64,000 bases of DNA from Aeromicrobium erythreum (GTDB lineage Bacteria; Actinomycetota; Actinomycetes; Propionibacteriales; Nocardioidaceae). Of this stretch, positions 28,546-36,336 are shown in pieces. Position numbers and translations under genes: made by a program. Position 1 is the stretch's first letter; every line of letters starts with the position of its first letter. Below the pieces are notes generated by a model. It was not told the origin of the DNA. It made no database searches and saw only the letters and a list, made by a program, of their open reading frames with translations. The stretch lies in assembly GCF_001509405.1 (NCBI RefSeq), contig NZ_CP011502.1, forward strand, positions 1,736,001 through 1,800,000, given 5' to 3'.

Positions 28546-29004
28546 ATGCTCGAGATCGCGGTGCGACGCCTCGACCCGCAGCTCCCGGTCCCCGCGTACG
28601 CGCACCCGGGGGACGCGGGCGTCGACCTGCACGCCGCAGCACCGGCCACGCTGGCCCCGGGCGAGCGGGTGCTCGTGCCGACCGGCATCGCCATCGCCCT
28701 GCCCGACGGGTACGCGGCCTTCGTGCACCCCCGGTCCGGTCTGGCGCTGCGGCACGGCCTCTCGGTCGTGAACACGCCCGGCACGGTCGACGCGGGCTAC
28801 CGCGGCGAGATCAAGGTGCTGCTGGTCAACCACGACCTACGAGAGACGGTCGAGGTGGCGCGGGGCGACCGCATCGCGCAGCTCGTCGTCCAGCGCGTCG
28901 AGCACGTGACCTTCCGCGAGGTCGAGTCACTCGAGGACACCAGCCGAGGCGCCGGGGGCTACGGCTCGACCGGCGGCCACCGATCCGTGGGAGAGCACCG
29001 ATGA
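28546..29004 (+). CDS. dut: dUTP diphosphatase
   Basis: Encodes 152 aa, trimeric dUTPase hydrolysing dUTP to dUMP. All five motifs visible: [44 protein letters not shown] and the C-terminal [12 protein letters not shown] at 28546 follows TAGGGT by 7 nt without Shine-Dalgarno: leaderless. ATGA overlap with the next gene. Confidence 0.95.
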   Translation: MLEIAVRRLDPQLPVPAYAHPGDAGVDLHAAAPATLAPGERVLVPTGIAIALPDGYAAFVHPRSGLALRHGLSVVNTPGTVDAGYRGEIKVLLVNHDLRETVEVARGDRIAQLVVQRVEHVTFREVESLEDTSRGAGGYGSTGGHRSVGEHR

Positions 29005-29648
29005 TCCGACGTCGCCGCGAGCGCGAGCAGACCGCACCCGACGAGACGAGCACCAGCGAGCAGTCCGAGGCGGCGAGCACGCCGACCCGACCGCGCGACT
29101 CCACGGAGGCCTCCGCCGACGAGGCGGGCTACGTCGACCTCGGCCCGCTGCGCATCCGCGGCCGGGTCGGCTTCCAGCTGCAGGTGCCGCAGGACGACGG
29201 CGGCGGCGCCGGCTCCGTCGTGCTCGTGACCGAGGAGGCGGGCCTGGAGCTGCGCGCCTTCGCCGCGCCCCGCAGCGGCGGCCTGTGGGACGAGGTGCGT
29301 CAGGAGCTGGTGGCGGAGGTGCAGCGGCTCGAGGGCCAGGTCGAGGAGCTCGACGGGCCCTTCGGACCGGAGCTGCGGGTGCAGATCCCCGTCACCCTGC
29401 CCGACGGCCAGGACGGGTTCCAGCCGTCGCGGATCGTCGCCGTCGAGGGTCCCCGCTGGATGCTGCGCGCGACGTTCCTCGGCTCCGCGGCCCTCGAGCC
29501 CGACGAGGACGGTCTCCTCGAGCAGGCGTTCCGCGAGGTGGTGGTCGTGCGCGGCGACGACCCGCGCCCCGTCCGCGAGCCGCTGCTGATCGAGCTGCCG
29601 CCCGACGCGGAGCCCGTGACCCTCGGTCCTGACGGCGAACCGACCTAG
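29001..29648 (+). CDS. DUF3710 family protein
   Basis: Encodes 215 aa. Disordered Arg/Glu-rich N-terminus (~45 aa), then DUF3710 ([20 protein letters not shown] ... [12 protein letters not shown]). Function unknown; orthologue of Rv2696c in the same conserved dut operon. Its stop TAG is also the first half of the TAGGAT hexamer of the next gene's promoter. Confidence 0.9.
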   Translation: MIRRRREREQTAPDETSTSEQSEAASTPTRPRDSTEASADEAGYVDLGPLRIRGRVGFQLQVPQDDGGGAGSVVLVTEEAGLELRAFAAPRSGGLWDEVRQELVAEVQRLEGQVEELDGPFGPELRVQIPVTLPDGQDGFQPSRIVAVEGPRWMLRATFLGSAALEPDEDGLLEQAFREVVVVRGDDPRPVREPLLIELPPDAEPVTLGPDGEPT

Positions 29649-29657
29649 GATGGACGC

Positions 29658-30014
29658 ATGCCTTCGCGACTGAGCCGTGCCTGGCGCCGGCCGACCCTCG
29701 AGCAGATCGAGGACGACGAGCTGCAGCGCAGCGCCGACCAGGCCGGCTGCCGGCTCCTGGCGTCGCAGTCCGACCGAGCCGTCTGCTCGCTGCACGGCGA
29801 GCTGCGCTCGGTGACCACCCGGCCCGTCTCCGACGGGGTCAGCGCGCTCGAGGCGCAGCTGTACGACGGGTCCGGCCAGGTGACGCTCGTGTGGCTCGGT
29901 CGACGCGAGATCAAGGGCATCGAGCCCGGACGTCGGTTGACGGTCCACGGACGCATCGGCCGGCGCGGCGACAGCTGCGTGCTCTACAACCCGCGCTACG
30001 AGCTCGATGCCTGA
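29658..30014 (+). CDS. OB-fold nucleic-acid-binding protein
   Basis: Encodes 118 aa with an OB-fold (HGELRSVTTRPVSD ... ALEAQLYDGSGQVTLVWLGRREIKGIEPGRRLTVHGRI), the Rv2694c-like member of the dut block. Probably single-strand nucleic-acid binding. ATG follows TAGGAT (29646-29651) by 6 nt. Overlaps DUF3159 by 8 nt. Confidence 0.88.
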   Translation: MPSRLSRAWRRPTLEQIEDDELQRSADQAGCRLLASQSDRAVCSLHGELRSVTTRPVSDGVSALEAQLYDGSGQVTLVWLGRREIKGIEPGRRLTVHGRIGRRGDSCVLYNPRYELDA

Positions 30015-30699
30015 CGCCTCCGCCGAGCCCGCCCGTCACGACGGTCCGGGCGACGGGGCACGGCGCTACGCCACGGTCGAGGAGCTCGTCCGCTCCAAGC
30101 TCGCCGAGGCGCTGGGCGGCGGTCGCGGCATCGTCGAGAGCGCCGTGCCGACGATCGTCTTCACCGTCTGCTGGATCGTCACGAAGGACCTCCGTACGTC
30201 GTTGGTCGCGAGCGTCGGCAGCGCGGTCGTGCTGCTGGCCGTGCGTCTGGTGCAGCGCTCCACGGTCCAGTTCGTGCTCAATGCGCTCGTCGGCATCGCG
30301 ATCGCGGCGGTGTTCGCCTCGCGCAGCGGCGAGGCCCGCGACGTGTTCCTGCCGGGCATCCTCTACAACGGCGCCTACGCGGCCGTGTTCGTCGTGTCGA
30401 TCCTGGTCGGCTGGCCACTCGTCGGCTTCCTGATCGGCAGCCTGACCGGTGAGCCCACCGAGTGGCACGAGGACCGCCAGCTCGTCCGCCTGTGCTCGCT
30501 GCTCACCTGGCTCTTCGCCGCCCCCTGCATCGTGCGCGTCCTCGTGCAGTACCCGCTCTGGGCCGGCGACCACGTCGCCCTCCTCGGCACCTCCAAGGTC
30601 GTGCTCGGCTGGCCCCTCCAGGTCGCCGCCTTCGCCGCCATGGCGTGGGTCCTGTCGCGCAACGCCACCCCCCTCGAGCCTGGCCCGCACGCTCGTTGA
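30007..30699 (+). CDS. DUF3159 membrane protein
   Basis: Encodes 230 aa with about six transmembrane helices after a soluble 40-aa N-terminus; signature GIVESAVPTIVFTVCWIVTKDLRTSL. DUF3159, the Rv2693c-like member of the conserved block. Role unknown. Ends at element B. Confidence 0.88.
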   Translation: MPDASAEPARHDGPGDGARRYATVEELVRSKLAEALGGGRGIVESAVPTIVFTVCWIVTKDLRTSLVASVGSAVVLLAVRLVQRSTVQFVLNALVGIAIAAVFASRSGEARDVFLPGILYNGAYAAVFVVSILVGWPLVGFLIGSLTGEPTEWHEDRQLVRLCSLLTWLFAAPCIVRVLVQYPLWAGDHVALLGTSKVVLGWPLQVAAFAAMAWVLSRNATPLEPGPHAR

Positions 30700-30765
30700 C
30701 GCTGTCCGCGCTGGTCGTGGGGGTGGGGGTGGGGGTGTGGTGGCGGGCGTCTCGTTCGGGTGGGG

Positions 30766-30870
30766 CTGCGTCGGTGCGGTTTCTTGCGGAGGTGGGGCTG
30801 CGCTGGCGCGGTTTCTCGCGGAGGTGGGGCTGCGCCGGCGCGGTTTCTCGAGGTGGTACGGCTGCGTCGG
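30766..30870. repeat. tandem 32-bp repeat, left flank of element B
   Basis: Four units with the core CTGCG at 30766, 30798, 30830 and 30862, exactly 32 bp apart; consensus about GGTTTCTCGCGGAGGTGGGG then CTGCG. Similar spacing to the arrays beside element A. Confidence 0.8.
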
Positions 30871-30892
30871 CGCGGCTTTGACTCGTCCTGCG

Positions 30893-31311
30893 CTCCGAAA
30901 GGGCCTCGACCGGGCAGCTGGGCGGGAGCCGGCTTCGGGTCTCGGGCTGTGGCCCGCGTGGGACGCAAGAATCTGCGTTCGTGCGCCGGGACTCGAACGA
31001 TTCGGCGTTCGCCACGGGATCCCGTCGTGAACGCAGAAGCGTTCCGATCTCAACGCGCGAATGCAGGATCTTGGGTGCCGTTTGCGTTGGGGAGACGAAG
31101 GATTCTTCCTTCTCGTGGACCGTTCCATGAGAAGGAAGAATCCTTCACACCTCTAGCCCACCAGCGGTGGATGCGCCACCTCAACAGCGCTCGGAAGGTG
31201 GCAGATCCACCGCCGGCACGCACAAAGGAAGAATCTTGCGTCCCACGCGGGCTACAGCCCGAGAACCCAGCCCAGTTCCTGCCCAGCCGCCCGGTCGAGG
31301 CCCTTTCGGAG
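30893..31311. repeat. nested palindromic element B (non-coding, between convergent DUF3159 and TrkA genes)
   Basis: 78-bp inverted arms (30893-30970 and 31234-31311, about 85 percent match, carrying CTCCGAAAGGGCCTCGACCG) enclose a palindrome ACGGGATCCCGT (~31014-31025), a 21-bp hairpin 31098-31118/31125-31145 (loop ACCGTT) and a 17-bp hairpin 31165-31181/31196-31212. It is homologous to element A in opposite orientation. The 16-bp A hairpin TTCTCCC.../...GGGAGAA becomes TTCTTCC.../...GGAAGAA here, a compensatory pair change. No gene is seen from 30700 to 31386. Confidence 0.87.
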
Positions 31312-31334
31312 GCCACCTCCACGAGAAGCCGCAG

Positions 31335-31375
31335 CAGCGCAGCCCCACCCGTGCAGCAAGTCGCACCAGCGCAGG
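31335..31375. repeat. short repeat, right flank of element B
   Basis: Core CAGCGCAG at 31335 and 31367, 32 bp apart: the inverted counterpart of the left-flank array. Confidence 0.6.
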
Positions 31376-31386
31376 CCCCCGCGACG

Positions 31387-32049
31387 TCAGGACTTGGGGG
31401 AGAGCAGCGAGCCGATCTCGACCTCGGCGTCCTCGGCGGTGACGAAGAGCAGCTCGTCGCCCGCCTCGAGAGAGCGTTCGGGGTCGGGGGTCTCGATGGC
31501 GTTGTCGCGCAGGATGGCGACGAGCACGACGTCGCGCGGCCAGGGGACGTCGCGCACGAGGCGGCCTGTGTAGGGGGAGTCGGCGGGCATGGTCAGCTCG
31601 ACCAGGCTCGTGTTGCTCTGGCGGAACGTGAACAGGCGGACGAGGTCGCCGACCGAGACCGCCTCCTCGACGAGCGCCGACATGAGGCGGGGGGTCGAGA
31701 CGGCGACGTCGACGCCCCACGACTCGCCGAACAGCCACTCGTTGCTCGGGTGGTTCACGCGGCCGACGGTGCGCGGCACGGAGAACTCGGTCTTGGCGAG
31801 CAGCGAGACGACGAGGTTGACCTTGTCGTCACCGGTCGCCGCGATGACGACGTCGCAGGTGTGCAGGCCGGCCTCGGCCAGCGACGACATCTCGCACGCG
31901 TCGGCGAGCAGCCACTGGGCGTCGGGCACGACGTCGGAGCGGATGGACCCCGGCGACTTGTCGATGAGCAGCACCTGGTGACCGTTCTCGGTCAGCTCGA
32001 GGGCGACGGACCGGCCGACCGCACCGGCACCGGCGATGGCGACGCGCAT
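31387..32049 (-). CDS. ceoC: TrkA-type potassium channel regulatory protein (CeoC-like)
   Basis: Encodes 220 aa: N-terminal RCK/TrkA-N Rossmann domain (VAIAGAGAVGRSVALELTENGH, acidic residue near the end of beta-2) and a C-terminal TrkA-C domain. Binds NAD(H)/nucleotides and gates K+ uptake. Start ATG overlaps the upstream stop by 1 nt (TGATG). The pair ceoB-ceoC matches Rv2691-Rv2692. Confidence 0.9.
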   Translation of the reverse strand: MRVAIAGAGAVGRSVALELTENGHQVLLIDKSPGSIRSDVVPDAQWLLADACEMSSLAEAGLHTCDVVIAATGDDKVNLVVSLLAKTEFSVPRTVGRVNHPSNEWLFGESWGVDVAVSTPRLMSALVEEAVSVGDLVRLFTFRQSNTSLVELTMPADSPYTGRLVRDVPWPRDVVLVAILRDNAIETPDPERSLEAGDELLFVTAEDAEVEIGSLLSPKS

Positions 32050-32711
32050 CAGGCCTCCTCAGGTCCGGACTCGAGCACCGCGTGGGCACGCTCGGCGTCC
32101 TCGTCTCGCATGAACACGGCGAGCACGTCGCCCTCCTGCATCACGGTGCGGGCCGTCGCGACGACGCCCGAGCCGAGCCGGGTGAGGTAGGCGACGCGCA
32201 CGCCGGCGGCGTCCTCGAGGTCGGAGACGTGGTGGCCGATCCACGGGAACGGCGCGTACACGGTGTCGAGGCGCAGCTGGCCCGACGGGTCGCGCCAGGC
32301 CGGCTCCGACCCGGCCGGCAGCAGACGGCGCAGCACCTGGTCGGCCGCCCACGGGACGGTGGCCACCGTGGGCACGCCCAGCCGCTCGTACACCTCGGCG
32401 CGACCGGGGTCGTAGATGCGCGCGACGACGTTGCCGACGCCGAACTGCTCGCGGGCCACGCGCGCGGAGATGATGTTGGAGTTGTCGCCGCTGGAGACCG
32501 CCGCGAAGCCGTCGGCCTTCTCGATCCCCGCCGCGCGCAGCACCTCGCGGTCGAAGCCCATGCCGGTGACCGTCGTCCCCGTGAAGCCGGGGCCCAGGCG
32601 GCGGAACGCGTCAGGGTTGGAGTCGATCACGGCCGTCGTGTGGCCGCGCTCCTCGAGGCTGCGCGAGAGCGTCGACCCGACGCGGCCGCAGCCCATGATC
32701 ACGATGTGCAC
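32049..32711 (-). CDS. ceoB: TrkA-type potassium uptake regulatory protein (CeoB-like)
   Basis: Encodes 220 aa with the same RCK fold (HIVIMGCGRVGSTLSRSLEERGH) and TrkA-C domain. GTG at 32711 follows TAGCGT by 7 nt on the minus strand with no Shine-Dalgarno: leaderless. Divergent from the APC permease gene at 32825, the likely K+ transporter it accompanies. Confidence 0.9.
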   Translation of the reverse strand: MHIVIMGCGRVGSTLSRSLEERGHTTAVIDSNPDAFRRLGPGFTGTTVTGMGFDREVLRAAGIEKADGFAAVSSGDNSNIISARVAREQFGVGNVVARIYDPGRAEVYERLGVPTVATVPWAADQVLRRLLPAGSEPAWRDPSGQLRLDTVYAPFPWIGHHVSDLEDAAGVRVAYLTRLGSGVVATARTVMQEGDVLAVFMRDEDAERAHAVLESGPEEA

Positions 32712-32824
32712 GGGGGCGACGCTACACGGACGCGAGGACGTCGTGGGCCGGTCCGGGGCACCGGTGCCCTGCCGCGCGCCCGCGCCCCGGCGGGCGGACG
32801 ACCCCGCGGCTACCATCGTCGCTC

Positions 32825-34861
32825 GTGGGCATGGTCGAGTCCGTCAAGCGGACCATCGTCGGACGGAAGCTGCGCAGTACCCAGCTGGGGGAGACGCTGC
32901 TGCCGAAGCGCATCGCCCTGCCCGTGTTCGCGAGCGACGCGCTGTCGTCCGTCGCGTACGCCCCCGACGAGATCTTCCTGACGCTCTCCATGGGCGGCAT
33001 CACCGCCTACGCGTTCAACTGGAAGATCGGCATCGCCGTCGTCCTCGTCATGCTCACGGTCGTCGCGTCCTACCGGCAGAACGTCCACGCCTACCCGAGC
33101 GGCGGCGGCGACTACGAGGTGGCCACCACCAACCTCGGACCGAAGGCCGGCGTGACGGTGGCGAGCGCCCTGCTCGTCGACTACGTCCTCACGGTCGCCG
33201 TGTCGATCTCCTCGGGCGTGCAGAACGCGACCTCGGCCATCCCGTGGCTCGTCGGCCACGAGGCGCTCGCCGCGTCGGTCCTGGTCCTGCTGCTCATGGC
33301 GCTGAACCTGCGCGGCACGAAGGAGTCCGGCACCGCCTTCGCGGTCCCGACCTACCTGTTCATGCTCGCCATCGGCCTGATGGCCGCCTGGGGGCTCTTC
33401 CGGTACCTGCTCGGCGACCTGCCGCAGGCGGAGAGCGCGCCGTACGACATCGCCGCCGAGGCGCCCTACGACTCCGCGCTCACCGGACTGGCGATGGCGT
33501 TCCTGCTGGCGCGTGCCTTCTCCTCCGGCTGCGCCGCCCTCACCGGCGTCGAGGCGATCAGCAACGGCGTCCCCGCCTTCCGCAAGCCGAAGAGCCAGAA
33601 CGCCGCCACGACGCTCCTGCTGCTCGGCACCATCTCCATCACGATGCTGATGAGCATCATCCTGCTCGCCGACGCCATGCACGTCCGCTACGTCGAGGAC
33701 CCCGCCCGCCAGCTGCTGCTCGACGGCCAGCCCGTCGGCGAGGGCTACGACCAGCCGACCGTCATCGCCCAGCTCGCGAAGGCCCTCTACAGCGACGCCC
33801 AGCCGCTGTTCTACTTCACCATCGCCTGCACCGGCGTGATCCTGGTCCTCGCCGCGAACACCGCCTTCAACGGCTTCCCCGTCCTCGGCTCGATCCTGGC
33901 CCGCGACGGCCACCTGCCCCGCCAGCTCGACACCCGCGGCGACCGTCTGGCGTTCAGCAACGGCATCGTCCTGCTCGCCGTCGCCGCCATCGTCCTGATC
34001 CTCGCGTTCGACGCCGAGGTCACCAAGCTGATCCAGCTCTACATCGTGGGCGTGTTCGTCTCCTTCAACCTCAGCCAGCTCGGCATGATCCGGCACTGGA
34101 CCCGCCACCTCGCGACCGAGACCGACCCCACCGAGCGACGCCGGATGAAGCGTTCGCGCATCGTCAACAGCTTCGGCCTGGCGATGACGGCGACCGTGCT
34201 CGTCATCGTCCTCATCACCAAGTTCCTCGCCGGCGCCTGGATCGCCATCCTGGCCATGACGTTCGTCTTCTTCCTCATGCTCGGCATCAACCGCCACTAC
34301 CAGCGGGTCAGCGACGAGCTCGCCATCGACGACACCGACGTCGCCCTCCCGTCGCGCGTGCACGCGGTGGTGCTCATCGGACGACTCCACAAGCCCGCCC
34401 TCCGTGCCCTCGCCTACGCGCGCGTGGCGCGGCCCTCCACGCTCGAGGCGCTCTACGTCGAGCTCGACCCGCAGGACACCACAGCCCTTCGCGAGCGCTG
34501 GGACGAGCTCGCCATCCCCGTGCCGCTCACCGTCGTCTCCTCGCCCTACCGCGAGCTCGTGCGCCCCGTCGTCAAGTACGTCAAGGAGAAGCGCCGCGAG
34601 AGCCCCCGCGACATCGTCAGCGTCTACATCCCCGAGTACGTCGTCGGGCGCTGGTGGGAGCAGCTCCTGCACAACCAGACCGCCCTGCGCCTCAAGGGCC
34701 GCCTGCTGTTCATGCCCGGCGTCATGGTCACCAGCGTGCCCTACCAGCTCAGCTCCGCCGCCAAGGTCGACCCGCGCAGCGTCATCGGCCCCGCACCCGG
34801 CGACGTCCGCCGCGGTCTCGGCGACCAGCCCCGCCCCGAGCAGCCGGACCACCGCAAGTGA
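32825..34861 (+). CDS. APC-superfamily permease, KimA-like potassium transporter candidate
   Basis: Encodes 678 aa with ~12 transmembrane helices and a ~190-aa cytoplasmic C-terminal domain (universal-stress-like: VHAVVLIGRLHKPALRALAYARV). The N-terminus (LPKRIALPVFASDALSSVAYAPDEI) is typical of this APC subgroup, which includes B. subtilis KimA, a high-affinity K+ importer. Divergent from two TrkA proteins as in Rv2690c-Rv2692, so K+ transport is likely but substrate is inferred. GTG 32825 follows TACCAT by 8 nt; ATG 32831 is an alternative start. Confidence 0.85.
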   Translation: MGMVESVKRTIVGRKLRSTQLGETLLPKRIALPVFASDALSSVAYAPDEIFLTLSMGGITAYAFNWKIGIAVVLVMLTVVASYRQNVHAYPSGGGDYEVATTNLGPKAGVTVASALLVDYVLTVAVSISSGVQNATSAIPWLVGHEALAASVLVLLLMALNLRGTKESGTAFAVPTYLFMLAIGLMAAWGLFRYLLGDLPQAESAPYDIAAEAPYDSALTGLAMAFLLARAFSSGCAALTGVEAISNGVPAFRKPKSQNAATTLLLLGTISITMLMSIILLADAMHVRYVEDPARQLLLDGQPVGEGYDQPTVIAQLAKALYSDAQPLFYFTIACTGVILVLAANTAFNGFPVLGSILARDGHLPRQLDTRGDRLAFSNGIVLLAVAAIVLILAFDAEVTKLIQLYIVGVFVSFNLSQLGMIRHWTRHLATETDPTERRRMKRSRIVNSFGLAMTATVLVIVLITKFLAGAWIAILAMTFVFFLMLGINRHYQRVSDELAIDDTDVALPSRVHAVVLIGRLHKPALRALAYARVARPSTLEALYVELDPQDTTALRERWDELAIPVPLTVVSSPYRELVRPVVKYVKEKRRESPRDIVSVYIPEYVVGRWWEQLLHNQTALRLKGRLLFMPGVMVTSVPYQLSSAAKVDPRSVIGPAPGDVRRGLGDQPRPEQPDHRK

Positions 34862-34895
34862 CCGGCGCCAGTCGGCCTGTGCGAGGTGGTCGGGC

Positions 34896-34988
34896 GTGAA
34901 CGGGACGAGTCTTCCCGTAGTCGAGGTGGGGCCCGTCGCCCTGTGCCCTCGGTGGGCTCGTGGGCCCGTGCGAGGTGGTCAGGCGTGA
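34896..34988 (+). CDS. 30-aa leader ORF, repeat copy 1
   Basis: GTG-initiated, reads VNGTSLPVVEVGPVA then LCPRWARGPVRGGQA. Preceded by GAGGTGG at usable spacing. Its stop TGA overlaps the GTG of the next copy (GTGA). All three base differences from copy 2 within the ORF are synonymous. Whether it is translated is not shown by sequence. Confidence 0.45.
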   Translation: MNGTSLPVVEVGPVALCPRWARGPVRGGQA

Positions 34989-35077
34989 ACGGGACGAGTC
35001 TTCCTGTGGTGGAGGTGGGGCCCGTCGCCCTGTGCCCTCGGTGGGCTCGTGGGCCCGTGCGAGGTGGTCAGGCGTGA
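34985..35077 (+). CDS. 30-aa leader ORF, repeat copy 2
   Basis: Same 30-aa sequence as copy 1. Its TGA overlaps the GTG (35074) of the TrmA-type gene, giving a chain of two leader ORFs joined by GTGA overlaps to the main gene. Confidence 0.45.
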   Translation: MNGTSLPVVEVGPVALCPRWARGPVRGGQA

Positions 35078-36279
35078 ACGGGACGAGTCTTCCTGTGGTG
35101 GAGGTGGGGCCCGTCGCCCACGGCGGAAGCTGCGTGGCGCGGCTGGACGGGCAGGTCGTCTTCGTCCGCCACAGCCTGCCGGGGGAGCGGGTCCGCATCC
35201 GCGTCACCGACACCACCAAGCGGTTCCTGCGAGCCGACGCCGTCGAGGTCCTGGAGGCCTCGCCCGACCGCGTCGAGCCGCCCTGCGCCCTCGCCGGCAC
35301 CTGCGGCGGCTGCGACTTCCAGCACGTCGACCCCGCTGCGCAGCGCCGGCTGCTCGCCGACGTCGTCGCCGAGCAGCTGCGCCGGCTCGCCGGCATCGAG
35401 CGCGACGTCGTCGTCGAGGAGGTCCGACCCACCCTCGGCTGGCGCACGCGCGTCACCTGGTCGACCACGCCCGACGGGCGCCCCGGTCTGCGCAAGCACC
35501 GCACGCACGAGGTCGTGCCCGTCGAGCACTGCCCCATCGCCCACCCCGACCTGCCCGACGTCACCGCGCACCGCTGGGACAGCGGCCCGGTCGAGGCCAT
35601 CGTGTCGTCCACCGGGCAGCGCCTCGTCGTCACCGACGCCACCGTGCCCTCAGACCTCGACGTCGACGGCGTGGCCGGCACCGACGGTCACCGCCGCGCC
35701 GGGGGCACCCGGCTCACCGAGCACGTCGCACCGCACGACTTCACCGTCACCGGCTCGGGCTTCTGGCAGGTGCACCCCGAGGCGGCACGGACCCTCGTCG
35801 ACGCCGTCCTCGACGCCGCCGAGGCGCGCCCCGGCGACCGCGTCGCCGACCTCTACGCCGGCGTGGGACTCTTCACCGCCTTCCTCGCCGACGCCGTCGG
35901 ACCGGACGGCCTCGTCGTCAGCGTCGAGGCGGACCGGCAAGGAGCTCGCGACGCCCGCAGGTCGCTGCACGGTCGCAGCCAGGTGCGCCTCGTGGCCGAC
36001 TCGACCGAGCGGGCGCTGCGCCGCGAACCCGCGCTCGCCGACGGCGTCGACGTCGTCGTCCTCGACCCGCCCCGCACCGGAGCGCGCAAGGCCGTGCCGG
36101 GCGTCGCGGCCCTCGGCGCCCGCCGCGTCGTCTACGTGGCCTGCGACCCGGCAGCCCTCGCGCGCGACGTCGCCACGTTCGCCGAGCACGGGTACCGCCT
36201 CGGTCCGCTGCGGGCGTTCGCGCTGTTCCCGATGACGCACCACGTGGAGTGCGTGGCCGTCCTCGACCGCGTCGACTGA
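35074..36279 (+). CDS. TrmA/RlmC/RlmD-type RNA 5-methyluridine methyltransferase
   Basis: Encodes 401 aa. N-terminal TRAM domain (GGSCVARLDGQVVFVRHSLPGE), Fe-S ligands in CALAGTCGGCDFQH with a later Cys in EHCPIAH, SAM site VADLYAGVGLFTAFLA, and catalytic Cys in VYVACDPAALARDV. Modifies uridine in tRNA or rRNA using SAM and a 4Fe-4S cluster. GTG at 35074 is in frame with the domain and has GAGGTGG upstream; a longer frame to 34960 would read through the tandem repeat. Matches the Rv2689c position beside the APC permease. Confidence 0.88.
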   Translation: MNGTSLPVVEVGPVAHGGSCVARLDGQVVFVRHSLPGERVRIRVTDTTKRFLRADAVEVLEASPDRVEPPCALAGTCGGCDFQHVDPAAQRRLLADVVAEQLRRLAGIERDVVVEEVRPTLGWRTRVTWSTTPDGRPGLRKHRTHEVVPVEHCPIAHPDLPDVTAHRWDSGPVEAIVSSTGQRLVVTDATVPSDLDVDGVAGTDGHRRAGGTRLTEHVAPHDFTVTGSGFWQVHPEAARTLVDAVLDAAEARPGDRVADLYAGVGLFTAFLADAVGPDGLVVSVEADRQGARDARRSLHGRSQVRLVADSTERALRREPALADGVDVVVLDPPRTGARKAVPGVAALGARRVVYVACDPAALARDVATFAEHGYRLGPLRAFALFPMTHHVECVAVLDRVD

Positions 36280-36336
36280 CCTCCGCGGCGGCCGACGAGG
36301 TTGTCCGAGGACCACCTGGACGGGCAGGGTGTCGCC

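Larger units (their letters stand above)
34879..35119 (+). repeat. 89-bp tandem repeat (2.7 copies) at the 5' end of the TrmA-type gene
   Basis: Period is exactly 89 bp (equivalent GTG codons at 34896, 34985, 35074). Copies 2 and 3 are identical over their shared length; copy 1 differs at four bases. The unit contains the Shine-Dalgarno-like GAGGTGG, the start codon and the first 15 codons of the downstream gene, so it looks like a recent tandem duplication of the gene's 5' end. Since 89 is not a multiple of 3, each copy is in a different frame. Confidence 0.95.
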
